Under the pieces are notes generated by a model. It was given only the letters and a program-made list of their open reading frames with translations, was not told the origin of the DNA and ran no database searches. From positions 20,450,001 to 20,514,000 of the forward strand of contig NC_134704.1 in the NCBI RefSeq assembly GCF_043290135.1: DNA of 64,000 nt, written 5' to 3'. A program made the position numbers and the translations under genes. The stretch is from Rhipicephalus microplus. Taxonomy: Eukaryota; Arthropoda; Arachnida; Ixodida; Ixodidae. Below are positions 48,886 to 64,000 of this stretch, in pieces (position 1 is the stretch's first letter; every line of letters starts with the position of its first letter).

Positions 48886-50051
48886 ATACGGGAGAACATT
48901 TCTATTCATTTCATCGCGCAATCGCAGGGCGTGGGTGACATCTTTTGAGAGAAACGAATCCACAGAAAATCACGAGCGCCTACGCACGCACGTGGGCTCT
49001 GAAATCCTAAAAGAACGAGCCCTTGGCACCAGCCCAACACACGAACGAATAAAAAAGCATTCTTTTATCATCCGACAGCTGAGTAATTCTGTTTTCGCCG
49101 CTTCCTCGGCACAGCGAAAGAGATACCTAGAATCCGATCCGAAACTCGCCGGAAGCCTCGGTGCGACAGATTGTGACGCCGTTCGGGACGACAGGCGGTG
49201 AAGGTTGACAGAGGAACATTCTTTGCCGTTTTTATCAGCGCTATGAAAAACGAACACTCGCGTGTATTTTATCTTCATTTTTTTTTCATTCGCCGTTTCT
49301 CCTCTCGTGCATTCTTTGTGTAAGTTATATATTATCTTGTTGTTCGCCTGGGTGCTGCGATTGAGCGGGGCTACACAAAAGCGCCGTGCTGCTGTGGCTG
49401 TCTATATATCTCTTGTCACACGGCACGTTTATAGAATATCTGCTTTTGCGATTTGCGACAGCTTAGATACTAAACAGAAAAAAGTTGTGAAAACAAGAAA
49501 AAAATTATCCGGGAACGACCTTTTTTTTATAACAGGTCAACAGAAGTAACATCGCGATTAATATTGTTTTTATTCATTTTTCTTTTCTTGCTTTAAAAAT
49601 ACGTTACCCGTGGAATGCATGTTTGGCACTTATTTAACGATCAGGTTGGGCTGGATTATTAGGTGGGTCGAGTTTAAAGATATTGAGATACAATCAGCCC
49701 ATGTGTTTTTCAGCAACCCACACTGAGTTGCAAGAGCCCTGCCTTTTGTCAGTTTATGTGTGCCTCACTCCTCACATCCCTGTGTCCTTGCCTTCATCGA
49801 GTGCACGGTTGCAAAAACACAGTCACAGCACTTCACCATCGCTGAAACGCCATGCTAGAAAATCAGCGCCCTTCAATCCGCTGTCCTTCTCGGCTGACCT
49901 ACGCACTCGTTCTCATCTCGCCCGCTTCGTAAGGCGAACGGTACGTGACGGAATTTCCCCGCAGTTGAACTTTATACGAAGCCGCACGGTGACGGCGGTG
50001 ATGAAAGGTAGCGTGGAGCTTCTGTATTGTAGCTATCGCAGTAGCCTGTCT
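48886..50051. other. No recognisable feature
   Basis: Overlapping ORFs on both strands near 48.94-49.28 kb and a plus-strand ORF from 49683 have no domain. Confidence 0.4.
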
Positions 50052-50052
50052 G

Positions 50053-50110
<58 letters not shown>
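50052..50110. repeat. (CT)n microsatellite
   Basis: About 58 bp of CT repeats. Confidence 0.95.
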
Positions 50111-50112
<2 letters not shown>

Positions 50113-50200
50113 GTTCTTTTTTGAAACCCGAATTGGGAGGGAAAGGTTGTGTCCTCCATTCCCAGTTGTTTCCTTTAGCTTCTTAACTGACAATCTTCTT

Positions 50201-50335
50201 TTTCTCTCTCTCTTCTTTTTCGCTTTCTCTTCTCTTTCCTCTCTCTCCTCTTTATGCCCCTTCCCATTCCCCCAGCGTAGGGTAGCAAACCGGGCATGTG
50301 CCTGGTTAACCTCCCTGTCTTCTCAAGGCTTGTTG
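50201..50335 (+). repeat. Interspersed repeat with AACCTCCCTG core, copy C
   Basis: Pyrimidine-rich lead, then CCCCCAGCGTAGGGTAGC and GGTTAACCTCCCTGTCTTCT (core about 50271-50325), matching copies A and B. Confidence 0.65.
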
Positions 50336-50731
50336 TTATGGTCCTCCCCCTCCTTACCGGGCCACAAAAAGGAGTACAAGACTCAGAGACGTAGCCAAAG
50401 GAACATTTTTTAATGTTCTTGGGACGCTGCGTTTACGCTCTCCTCACAGGGAAGCCCAGACCACACGTAGAAAAAAAAACTTTATTTGATTTTAAAGTTT
50501 TTTTCACCGAGCAACTGAAAGCTAGTCTAACCCGATAGACATTATTATGATGAGGAGTCAAGGAAGCTTGTTGGGTTTGGGAACTCTGCGTCCCGCGAGC
50601 GGCCACAATACATGCACCACTTGAAACTGCCTGCTAGAAGACGTCAAAGTTGTAGATAGCTCATCGCCAGTTATTGTACCCCGCTGCCACTTCGACCTAT
50701 GTTAGACCGTGTTGACCTGCCAATGCAGTAT
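50336..50731. other. No recognisable feature
   Basis: A-rich and T-rich runs near 50472-50500. No gene. Confidence 0.4.
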
Positions 50732-50957
50732 TATTATGAGGTATTACGTCCCCAAGCCGCAATATGATTCTGATTGACGCCGTAGTGAAGGCGCCCAGAA
50801 ATTTTTACCATCTGGTGTTCCTTTTTAACGTGCACTGACATCATACAGTACACGTGAACATTTCACCGCCATCGGAACACGACCGTCACGACTGGGACCG
50901 AATCCGCGACGTCCGGATCAGCAGCCAAACGCCGTGCCCGCTGCTCCACCGCGGCGG
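50732..50957 (-). mobile_element. Diverged tRNA-derived SINE, second body variant
   Basis: Minus orientation. It has the tRNA-like head at the right (CCGCCGCGGTGGAGCAGCGG), TGTACTGTATGATGTC in the body (as in the SINE at 7012-7162) and the CATAATAATA end at the left. Many substitutions. Confidence 0.75.
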
Positions 50958-51550
50958 ACGACACGCCAACGTGAAACAGAGTCATTAGTTTCAACACCGG
51001 AAGTGTATTTTTATGGTAGTGCCATTTTATGCCAGTGGCACTGAAAAGTGAGTTCATCTTCAATGAGTTTCGAGGCACCACGACCCTCCTTTTGTGTTTC
51101 TCGACAAGTGTTTTTATTTAGAGCAACAATACGCAACTTTCTGGAATTCGTGTCAGCTCCCCTTTAAGCAAAAAATGGTTTGTTTCTCCCCAATTGTTAT
51201 GAAGAACTTATATATAAAAAAAGACTACTTTGAATTCAACATCATAGGGCGAGCTTCAGTTCTTCGGAGGCACTATTCTGCAACGCTGTCGAAGGGAAGT
51301 GATTTTAAATAAAAAGAAGAGAAAAGTGAGCCCCGTAACTGTCTCTCAGGGGGAGGACACCTCAACAGTAGCTCACGAGGGATGAGGGTAGAGAAGGGAT
51401 TACAAAGCTAGGATTAAAAGGTAAAGAGATAGAGAGAGGGGAAGAAAAGAGCGAGGCGCAGGGAGAGCGAACGACGGAAGCAAGAAGAAGACAGGAAAGA
51501 TGGAGACGGTTGCAGGAGTCCGAGGACGGGGCACCACTGGCGAGAGCTCT
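50958..51550. other. No recognisable gene; probable unclassified repeat from about 51330
   Basis: About 51330-51550 has the purine-rich look (GAGATAGAGAGAGGGGAAG) of an interspersed repeat that leads into the tandem unit at 51551-51670. A minus-strand ORF (51414-51731) spans it but is repeat-derived. Confidence 0.35.
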
Positions 51551-51670
51551 TGTCGGCGACAGGAGATGGCGTAGGGCGAATCCAGTCTGCCAGAGCTGCG
51601 CTGTCGTCGTCGTCGGGGACAGGCGTCAGGAGATGGCCTATAAGATCAGCCCAATAGGCCAAAGCTGCGC
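51551..51670 (+). repeat. Diverged two-unit tandem repeat
   Basis: Two units of about 51 and 70 bp share GACAGGAGATGGC or GCGTCAGGAGATGGC followed by GCCAGAGCTGCGCTGTCG or GCCAAAGCTGCGCTGTCG. A third start (TGTCGGCGG) follows. Confidence 0.6.
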
Positions 51671-52550
51671 TGTCGGCGGAGATCGCGAGGGCACAGCCGG
51701 TCGGCACGGAATCCAGCGAGCAACTGCACACGTTTTAGCGCTTTTGTCGTATTGGTCGTTCAAGCCAATTATCACACTGAGTCACAAGTGAGGCGACGTA
51801 AATTTGCCGTTGAATGGCACTTTTGTGCGAGCTCATACCCTCAATAACCGAGTTCGTCAAACAACGAATTATAAAGGTGAATAAGGATGGCGTTTTATTG
51901 TGTGCATTGCAAAAGTCCCTACCATAGGTTTGTTGTTCGACACGGTATTCGTGGTTCGCCAAGCTCCGAATTTCTTTACAGGTGCGTCCACGTACATGTG
52001 TGCAGAAAACTAAAATAAGTAAATAAAAAAATTTAGACCTTTCTGCGTACTCCAATGTCATCTGTTCTTTCTTTTATTTCTTTTTTTTTTCTTTGTAATG
52101 TTCCAGCTGCTATACGGCCAGAATTATTTTGCTTGCACGCGGGAACGCAAAAACAAGTTTGACGTCGAAGTGGCACGCATCCGGCTTTTTGCAGCCGAGC
52201 CGCAGCTTCAAGCAGTGTAAACTTTGCAGCACACTTGGTGTGTCTTTAGTGTGCAAGATGTAAATCAGCGGCCACTGAAGAACAAACGGTTTGTTTCAAA
52301 CCACGTAAATCTGGCTCAATCATAAAGACTAGCAGCCTCCCTTACGGATTCGCCGCTCAAAGACGACAGCCATCTTATTCTCCTTTAACTTCTCTGTCGA
52401 TTTACCGATATTTGCTCGCCCCCTTTCTCGCCTACTTTTGAAAGCTTCCTCCACCTGACGAGGTTCTGCACGGCCTCCGTGATCGGTATATCTTTGGCCA
52501 AGCGAGGATCTCGTCGGATGACGTAATAATGGGACACCATGTATAAGTGA
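51671..52550. other. No recognisable feature
   Basis: Short minus-strand ORFs (51735-52061, 52329-52556) without a domain. Confidence 0.4.
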
Positions 52551-52600
52551 AGTCACAGTGACGTCACGTGGCTACGTCACCACGTGACGTCACTGTGACT
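52551..52600. repeat. Perfect 21-bp inverted repeat with CRE and E-box motifs
   Basis: AGTCACAGTGACGTCACGTGG (21 bp, 52551-52571) and its exact reverse complement at 52580-52600 flank an 8-base loop. Each arm holds TGACGTCA (a CRE palindrome) and CACGTG (an E-box). Confidence 0.9.
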
Positions 52601-52811
52601 CCACACACGCCGAGACCCAAGCTTGGGTTTTAAACCTACCTGTTAAATTATGTAGTTCTCACTATGTTCCATCGCACTGACAGCAAACCCTAGCGAAGCA
52701 GTAGCCATTCATGATCAATGGTTGCCGATGCAGAAAAACCAGAAAACAAACAAACAAACAAACAAGTGGCGTACACGCAGTTCAACGTAAAGCAGCACTT
52801 GTTCGCTAACG

Positions 52812-52916
52812 GTAGGTGACGTGAACAAAGCAACAAAAGTAAATATTAACATAGAAAATTGCGACGAAACTAGCTGGAATAAAAGGTTGTATAACAGATA
52901 TTTATATTGCACGTCC
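52812..52916 (+). repeat. Dispersed repeat, copy 2
   Basis: Partner of 48781-48885. It runs straight into the LINE-like tail at 52917, which suggests that both copies come from the 3' UTR of a retroelement. Confidence 0.75.
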
Positions 52917-52991
52917 GACCCCTTATGTAATACCCCTTTTTGGGGCCTTTAAGGAATGAAGAATGAAGAATCAATGAATGAATTAACACTA
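52917..52991 (+). mobile_element. Probable LINE 3' terminus
   Basis: CCCCTTATGTAATACCCC, then TTTTTGGGGCCTTTAAGGA and an (AATGAA)n-like tail to about 52985. A short GC hairpin followed by a simple tail is typical of CR1-like 3' ends. No coding part is left. Confidence 0.5.
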
Positions 52992-54237
52992 GCCAGCATA
53001 TACGAACGGCCCGGGCAACCCTGTAAAACGTTCTACGACACTAGCCGATACCAGGCAACGCTAGCCGAAAAGTGCTCGTATTAAGCGACTAAACACGGTA
53101 ACCAAAAGTGCTGTAGTCACGCGCGTGAATACGGTACGCCTTGCGCGAACTCGTATACACGTACCTTTTTTGCCAGATTGTCCCTCGTAATACGAACCCA
53201 TAAAAAGCAAGTGAGCCCACTCGTTTTCGGCTCATAGCGCAGACAGCGCAATTGTCTAGCTCGCTTGCCGCTCAGTCAGTCTGTCTCGCACGCGGTCCTA
53301 CGGTGGGTGCGTGTTCCTCTGTGTATCTCGTCTCGCAAACAGCGTCAAGGTCAAACGCCACTAACTTCCCTACACTCACGTCGCAACAAACGCACTTTAA
53401 TTACACCGTGCGCGCGACAGATTGCTGAGTTGTGACGTCACGCACGCGTAGAACAGACCGCCATTCTGTTTCTTCATGTTATTGCACTGTAGAAGCAACG
53501 TGTGCAAATAACACGTGTAGTGGCAATAGGCGGAGCGTTTATACTTTACTTTTTTTTCCTATCTTTAGCCCCTTGTTACATGTTGCAGCTCCGAGTGCGA
53601 TATTACCAGAGGTACGCTGAAGCGAAATGCTCATTGCCTGCGTTAACTATCCACGTGCCGTGCTTACCACGGTTGCGCAGGCATGATTTCAGCAACGTGC
53701 GCGAAAAGAACTGGTGAGAGCAAAAGGCCAAAATAAATAAATGGAAAAACCCTCCTTATTTCGTTCTACCCAATCCGTTCATTCCAAGCCATTTAGCAAG
53801 CAAAGGAGAAGTTAACATTGCAACGGAGTCTTTGCAGTAAATTACGACTGTTGAGGACGAAGCAAGATAATCTCTGAGAGACGATTTACGACACCGCAGC
53901 CATGTGACCACACAGGAACATAAATTCGATAGCGTGATCCTCAAGAAGAGAAAAAGGTGGTATACTGGCCGTTAAAATCAACATACGCACATTCATGCTT
54001 TTGCCTCGTATCTCAATGCAAACAGCATATATGGTGCAGACAACCAGTTAGTGCCTAGATCCACCGGAACTCCAACAAACACCAAAGCTTCAAGACGATG
54101 TCTCCAGAGGCCTCTTCCACGTCATTACCGCACAAACACATGGCGATGTCCGATAAGCATGCATCTTGAGCGAACTCGAGTAACGTATAACGCTTACAGC
54201 ACCAACTAATTTTGACTAGTGTTAAATATACATGACA
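52992..54237. other. No recognisable feature
   Basis: Short ORFs only. CpG-containing sequence at about 53240-53450 has no gene that I recognise. Confidence 0.4.
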
Positions 54238-54359
<122 letters not shown>

Positions 54360-54499
54360 GGCCACCATCTTGGGCTATTAACCCTGCCGTCCAGCGTAGG
54401 AAAGAAGTAAATCGACTATCTGTGGGCTCACACGCATTAGAAAGGACTGCATATTAAATGGAGGTATTATAATAAGTACTCACTTAAGGCACAGAAAGC

Positions 54500-54744
54500 C
54501 CCGCCGTGGTGGTATAGTGGCTAAGGTACTTGCCTGCTAGCCCGCAGGTCGCGGGATCGAATCCCGGCTGCGGCGGTTGCATTTCCGATGGAAGCGAAAA
54601 TGCTGTAGGCCCATGTGCTCAGATTTCGGGTGCACGTTAAAAAACTCCGGGTGGTTGAAATTCCCGAAGCCCTCCACTACGGCGTCTCTCATAATCATAT
54701 GGTGGTTTTGGGACGTTAAACGCCAAATATCAATCAAATATCAA
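54500..54744 (+). mobile_element. Ruka-like SINE
   Basis: Head CCCCGCCGTGGTGGTATAGTG, B-box GGATCGAATCC, full body. The tail has a duplicated ATATCAATCAA. The 16-bp target duplications TTAAGGCACAGAAAGC (54484-54499) and TTAAGGCGTAGAAAGC (54745-54760) differ at two sites. Confidence 0.94.
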
Positions 54745-54783
54745 TTAAGGCGTAGAAAGCTAGAATCTTATATGAAGAGAGTT

Positions 54784-55133
54784 TAACCTAGATTGAGGAG
54801 GACGAAGCGCGTCACGGAAAGGATAACGATAGGTGTAACCTTAAAGGGACAGGAAGAGAGCAGAGTGGCTTATAGAACAAACTGGTTATCAGGACATCTC
54901 GGTAGTCAAAATCAAGAAGTGGGCATGAACAGAGCACATAGCGCATATGCAAGACAATCACTGGTTATTGAGGGTTATAGATTGACTGGATTCTAAGAGA
55001 AGGCAAATGCGCAAGGTGGAACAGAAACTTAGGTGTGCAGATGATATTAACAAGTTTGCATATCAAGCACAGGACCAGCTTCAATGGTGGAACATGCCTG
55101 CAGTGGTTACAGTGACGATGCTAATGATGTATG
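54784..55133 (+). pseudogene. RTE-like LINE 3'-end fragment
   Basis: With stops and frame changes, the plus strand encodes LRRTKRVTERITIGVTL, then HIAHMQDNHWLLRVID and QKLRCADDINKFAYQ. These match the tail of the minus-strand LINE at 8537-10106 (HLARRQDNRWSLSVTDW, KVRWAAEINKF). The tail is GATGCTAATGATG. Only the last 110 or so codons survive. Confidence 0.7.
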
Positions 55134-56290
55134 AATTCCGAGTTTGATGGGCCTTGTGTATTTGACGTCACTATACACACTAAGCTCTCAATCCAATCAT
55201 GTAAATGCCAGAAATGGGACCGCGTATGGTTGGGAAAGAAGATCATCCGTAGAAACACCACATCAATCACTGCGGCAAAGCACGTCGTCTGTTTCTCAAA
55301 ACGAGGCGTTCTCGTCCCTTCAGAGTGCCAAGCGTTATGCAAAATGCCGGTCGAAATGCAGACGACGTTTTCAAATCAACTCTCAGAACATGACAGATGC
55401 GTACGAAATATGTAGTTGGCGAAGCGAACAGCGATTCAACTCTCTTGCCAAGCACGGACAACAAGATTTAAATAAGAAGGAAATATACTGAATGAATACA
55501 CGAAGTTGGAAATAATGGAAGATTCAATCGATCGTGAAAATAGGTCGCCCGCCACATATGCACGACCACAAATAAAAATAAAGCAGCAGTCGCTTCGAAA
55601 AGTGAGAGCATATAAACGCTACTGATTCGTCTTCTTTTTAAATCACTTCGTGCTATGAAGACGTCGAAATGGGTCTCTTCACCAAGTGGCGCGGAAAAGA
55701 AGAACCGATTACAAAGTAAAGAATTGATTTCAACATACGTGTCAAGTTTCAGCCTATTTAATTTTTTTTCTTGATGGTACACCATATACCGTCAACACAG
55801 TGATGCTGATCGCATAGGCATAACCAAGTACACTTGCAAGAAATGTGAACTCCTGTACAAACACTTCCAACCACGGTTCAAACATCTAAATGGAGACTAT
55901 ACAGCTATCCGTTTGACCTCTAAAGCATGCGAACAATAAATAAAAGGAAGATGTTTCACATCTGCAGCCTTAGAGAGACCGACAATCAATTTTTATGGCA
56001 CGTGTTTTCTTTAGCGCGACGAATAGCTAACCAACAAGAGGGTCTAATCACGGATTGGTAACGCAAATAACACTGTGAAAAATTTTATGATCAAGCTTCT
56101 CGATCTGCGCGCCTTTGAAATCATAAAAAATCAATATATTCTGCAAGACATGGAAGGTGACTGCAAGGACGTTTCGTGATCGTGCGCGAAGGCTTACTGT
56201 TTATTATTATATATTACTGTTATTACTGTTTATTCAAGACGAAATCTACGCCACGCCAGTTTTAAGAAGGGTAATCAAAATTTGTAAGAA
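55134..56290. other. No recognisable feature
   Basis: Overlapping ORFs on both strands near 55.13-55.49 kb have no domain. Confidence 0.4.
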
Positions 56291-56291
56291 C

Positions 56292-56347
<56 letters not shown>
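56291..56347. repeat. (TA)n microsatellite
   Basis: AT array of about 55 bp. Confidence 0.96.
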
Positions 56348-58675
<2,328 letters not shown>

Positions 58676-58710
58676 TTTTTTTTTTTTTTTTTTGTTGGGG
58701 GGGGGGGGGG
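58676..58710. repeat. Poly-T / poly-G tract
   Basis: A T run of about 18 is followed, after GTT, by about 15 G. Confidence 0.9.
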
Positions 58711-58872
58711 AGCTCTTTACGCCGTGGTTCGTATATCCCGTGTCGTAGTCGTAGTAGCCACCTCTCGTTTAGTCCTTAGAATTTCCGCTGGAGGGCTGTA
58801 CTTGTATACGATGATTACATGATGAAAAGATGCGAGATTGCGATTGCGGTACTTGGAGTGTTCACTAGAAGA

Positions 58873-58947
<75 letters not shown>

Positions 58948-59072
58948 GGAGAACGGACGGATGGAAGGATGGATAAACAGACGAATAGACGGACGGACGG
59001 ACGGATGGATGGACGAATAGACGGACGGACGCTTGGCCCCACTCATCATCTATCACTCCGTGGATATGCTGT
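58711..59072 (+). repeat. Partial copy of the repeat at 5489-5975
   Basis: Shares AGCTCTTTACGCCGTGG (aligned to AGCTCCTTAAGGCGTGG), GCCACCTCTCGTTTAGT, GATGAAAAGATGCGAGAT and the right end CCACTCATCATC...GTGGATATG. The middle is replaced by a (CAGA)n array at 58872-58948 and a GGAC/GGAT array to about 59030. Confidence 0.65.
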
Positions 59073-59406
59073 TCTTTTTCCTCGGCGTTTCTTTCTCCCG
59101 TACTACTCGCGCGAGTGAATGTGTGCGTGTGCGCATGTTTTCTGTATTCTTTTTTTATCTGTCTCCTTGTACATAGCGCATCATTTATCACTGTGTTTAG
59201 CCCTGATGTCTCGCCAAGTCGCCTCCACGACAAAGTTGTGATTTAGTTGTTCTCTTGCTTGAGTAATCTTCTAATTGCTTTGTGTGTTACTTCTCGTTCT
59301 TTGTGATGACACGTCGCAGGAAGATAGGCCAATACTTATAAGCTATTCTGCTAGTAACCTTACCATACGCATATACATCTTTTGCCTTTGCTAATTTAGC
59401 GATGTT

Positions 59407-59412
<6 letters not shown>
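59073..59412. other. No recognisable feature
   Basis: Unremarkable sequence leading into the GT array. Confidence 0.4.
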
Positions 59413-59576
<164 letters not shown>

Positions 59577-59940
59577 AGTTGCCCTATGAGGTACAGCGGT
59601 CCGGCATGGAGAAATTAAGACGAAAGGCAAAAAAAAAACGATAGGCAAAAGAAAGGAATCACGCATTTAGCTTTACCTGCGTGTTAATCGACGCCGTAAA
59701 AAATAACTCGGAGTACACCACTACGACTCACCTCATAATCACAGTGTTCGAATGCAAAACTGCAAAATTATAATAATTTTAGCTGTATAATCACGCGAGA
59801 TGTGGGCGTCAACGAAATAACGATAATAACGTTAAAATAATAAACTAACACTGAGGTAAATATTATGTCTCAGGATTATTAGATGAGACCCGTGACCTGT
59901 GTCCGCGGTAACCTTCTTCAATACGCGCGTTGCAAATTTG
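59577..59940. other. No recognisable feature
   Basis: AT-rich sequence downstream of the minus-strand tRNA gene. Confidence 0.4.
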
Positions 59941-59950
59941 AAAAAAAAAA
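59941..59950 (-). terminator. Pol III terminator of the minus-strand tRNA-Val
   Basis: Ten T on the minus strand, starting three bases after the tRNA 3' end. Confidence 0.85.
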
Positions 59951-59953
59951 GGA

Positions 59954-60026
59954 TGGTTCCGTCCGGGTTCGAACCGGAGACCTTTCGCGTGTAAAGCGAA
60001 CGTGATAACCACTACACTACGGAACC
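59954..60026 (-). tRNA. tRNA-Val (anticodon UAC)
   Basis: 73 nt. The acceptor stem GGTTCCG/CGGAACC is fully paired, with A as discriminator base. D arm contains GTAGTGGTTATCAC. Anticodon stem TTCGC/GCGAA closes a seven-base loop TTTACAC with anticodon TAC (genomic 59991-59993). The T arm is TCCGG/CCGGA with loop TTCGAAC, which is also the internal B box. No intron, no encoded CCA. It decodes valine GUA codons (and others by wobble). Divergent from the second copy 133 bp away, from which it differs at one base. Confidence 0.97.
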
Positions 60027-60159
60027 ACACGAGCTTTTCGTAGTGCAGTAGTACTACGCATCGTTGAAGCACCACCGCAATTGTTTCTGCGACGTCAAGA
60101 TGAATCGAAAGGGCCGCCGTTTCCTACAGCTGCCTTTTTCCCGCACATCGGCGGTGCTC

Positions 60160-60232
60160 GGTTCCGTAGTGTAGTGGTTATCACGTTCGCTTTACACGCG
60201 AAAGGTCTCCGGTTCGATCCCGGACGGAACCA
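60160..60232 (+). tRNA. tRNA-Val (anticodon UAC)
   Basis: 73 nt with the same cloverleaf as its neighbour: paired acceptor GGTTCCG/CGGAACC, anticodon stem TTCGC/GCGAA, anticodon TAC at 60193-60195, T stem TCCGG/CCGGA. The only difference is in the T loop (TTCGATC instead of TTCGAAC). Its B box GGTTCGATCCC fits the Pol III consensus. With the minus-strand gene it makes a 73-bp inverted repeat around a 133-bp spacer, so either gene conversion or a recent inverted duplication keeps them alike. Confidence 0.97.
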
Positions 60233-60236
60233 GTAA

Positions 60237-60245
60237 TTTTTTTTT
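60237..60245 (+). terminator. Pol III terminator of the plus-strand tRNA-Val
   Basis: Nine T four bases after the tRNA end. Confidence 0.85.
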
Positions 60246-60538
60246 CAACGTTTTTTTTCTTTATATATATACGGCGTGTTACAGAAGAAATACCGGTTCC
60301 GTAAATGACTTGTTGAAGAGTAAGAGCGCATTTACTGCACTCAATGCTCCATCGCGAACTTGTGGTTTCTTACATCTGTGTTTGCTTGTTTTCTTTCTTT
60401 TTCGTCTTTTCTCGTCTTCCTATTACTACACTCATGCGTGACAAGTGCCCGACACAGTGGTTCTTCTTCTCTCAATTTCTTTTCTTCTTCCTCTCTCTCT
60501 TTCTTCCTTTCTTTTCTTTTACTTTTTTGTTTTGTTTA

Positions 60539-62522
<1,984 letters not shown>

Positions 62523-62594
<72 letters not shown>
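62523..62594. repeat. (CA)n microsatellite
   Basis: About 72 bp of CA repeats. Confidence 0.96.
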
Positions 62595-62595
<1 letters not shown>

Positions 62596-63149
62596 CATAA
62601 ACATTAACGCGCGAAAATGGCGAGGAATGATTTAAAGCGGGGCATGCAAATTATGGTATTCATTACACTAATATATTATAGAAAAAAGGATTAGTCATGT
62701 GCAGCATGTCGTATTTACCCTACAAATATTGGGGTACTTTTTTCCATAAGCCTTGGCACGCCAAGTGTGTGACTTTCTGTAAACAGACATTCTAACTCTC
62801 TTGATATTCACATGACTCCCCAAAGAGAGTATAATTATCTTAAAAGAGTGTAGAGGGCTGTATATGTGGCGAATCAGGACTCTCAATATGCAGTAAGATT
62901 ACGTGTCTTTCTCTTTTTTTTTCTTTTTTAGGGTGCACTTTGGCTCATTCTCTCTGATTCTGTCAATCCGCTGTCGTGAAAACGCAATAAAAATATGTCT
63001 ATACACATCTATGTCTGTCAATTCTACTAAATCTCCAGCACACTAAGCTGCTCCACGTGATGAAACTCACCACTTTTTTTTTTCATTCTTTCCTCACACC
63101 ATCACACAAAACCTTGCCGCGTTAGGTGTGTTCACTTTTAATAAAAAAT
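62595..63149. other. No recognisable feature
   Basis: AT-rich, short ORFs only. Confidence 0.4.
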
Positions 63150-63300
63150 TGTTATGGTTTTATACGTCCCCGAACCACGATATGATCATACGAAACGCCG
63201 TAGCGTAGGGCTCCGGAAAGTTTGAGCACATGTAGTTCCTTAGAGTGCAACTAAATCTAAGCGCACAGGCATATAGCACTTTGCTTCCGTTGAAATGAGG
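63150..63300 (-). mobile_element. Diverged SINE body
   Basis: ACCACGATATGATCATACG, GCTCCGGAAAGTTTGAGCAC and AGCGCACAGGCATATAGCA follow the minus-strand SINE order. The tRNA-like head is missing or unrecognisable beyond 63300. Confidence 0.65.
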
Positions 63301-64000
63301 CTTTTACGGCCGATGTTCGCACCAGTGATCTTCGGCTCTGAGTGTTGAGCACCATGACTACTATAGATTACCACGGCGGGTTCTGGTTCCCTTTTGAGAA
63401 GACAGAAGCCGCTTACAGCCGAGAAAATACGGCATGCTGCGAGTTCTGTGCTTGTCCACGGTTTACATCGAAGAGGAAGTGCATGGTCACGGTCCGCGCT
63501 TCCCAAGTGCCGGGGCTCTTGCCGCGTTGCCCGCAATCAGGTGACCGATGGTGGACTGTTCACCGCTGCCAGCGCGCAAAGCTATATCCTGGACGTCGGA
63601 ACGGTGACAACGAGCGTCCGAGTGTTTATTCTTTCCTTTCGCGCGACGCTTCGTGGTGCGCGAATCTGTGGACCGTCATTGTGTCCGGCGTGTTTAACGA
63701 CTACCATATAAGCATCCGGATGCAAAGCAAGACCGCACCAGAGTATGCAGACGGGAAACATAAATAGATAACGATTTCGTCATCCCGGAGATGCTGGCCC
63801 GGTTCGTTGCCCATGCTGCTCCAAGTGTCGGGTGTTTACTAAGGCAGTGGTTCTCGGCCGTCGATGTGTAGGGCAACCGTTATCAAGTGGTCGAAGGGAA
63901 GACGGACCACTTGGCGTGACAAACAGCAGAGCCGGAGTGGGGGGGGGGGGGGGGGTGCGGTCGCGAGGCGCGCTCGACCGTGTAATACCCCTGTCACACG
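63301..64000. other. No recognisable gene; poly-G tract
   Basis: Overlapping ORFs 63342-63767 and 63394-63711 (plus) lack known domains. A run of 17 G lies at 63939-63955. Confidence 0.35.

Overview
The window looks like nuclear DNA of a hard tick (Ixodidae, probably a metastriate such as Rhipicephalus, Dermacentor, Hyalomma or Amblyomma). The evidence is a tRNA-derived SINE that I recognise as the ixodid Ruka family. It recurs in full-length and partial copies at about 6.6, 11.0, 15.7, 22.3, 24.9, 38.3, 44.8 and 54.5 kb. Related SINEs sharing a second body variant lie at about 7.0, 25.4, 50.7 and 63.2 kb. There are no operons, ribosome binding sites or dense long ORFs. Long AT, CA, GT, TTA, ATGT, CTAT, GAAA and CAGA microsatellites are typical of such a genome.

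No host protein-coding gene can be supported. The only intact functional genes I can defend are two tRNA-Val(UAC) genes at 59954-60026 (minus) and 60160-60232 (plus). They are arranged head to head 133 bp apart, each followed by a poly-T terminator. All other recognisable coding sequence is retroelement-derived.

Layout. 0.9-1.4 kb: C-terminal remnant of an I-like LINE. 3.3-4.95 kb: broken CR1/jockey-like reverse transcriptase with its 3' tail. 5.49-5.98 kb: repeat with short inverted ends, with a second partial copy at 58.7-59.07 kb. 8.5-10.1 kb: degraded RTE-like LINE on the minus strand; 3'-end fragments of the same family lie at 11.15-11.36 kb (minus) and 54.78-55.13 kb (plus). 12.57-13.15 kb: degraded endonuclease/exonuclease/phosphatase-like sequence. 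15.69-20.21 kb: a SINE interrupted by a 4,269-bp LTR retrotransposon on the minus strand. That element has two 981-bp LTRs differing at three positions, a 5-bp target duplication, a candidate primer-binding site, a polypurine tract and one 473-codon gag-like ORF, but no reverse transcriptase or integrase.

20.2-59.9 kb is mostly intergenic or intronic sequence with SINEs, microsatellites and fold-back repeats, including a perfect 21-bp inverted repeat at 52551-52600. CpG-rich stretches near 23.3-24.4, 26.7-28.5, 39.3-39.6 and 61.1-61.6 kb could be promoters or untranslated exons, but no gene could be assigned.

The elements do not form a pathway. They record successive insertion: LINE, then a SINE into a LINE tail, or SINE and then an LTR element inside it. 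The most informative object is the young, nested, gag-only LTR element.
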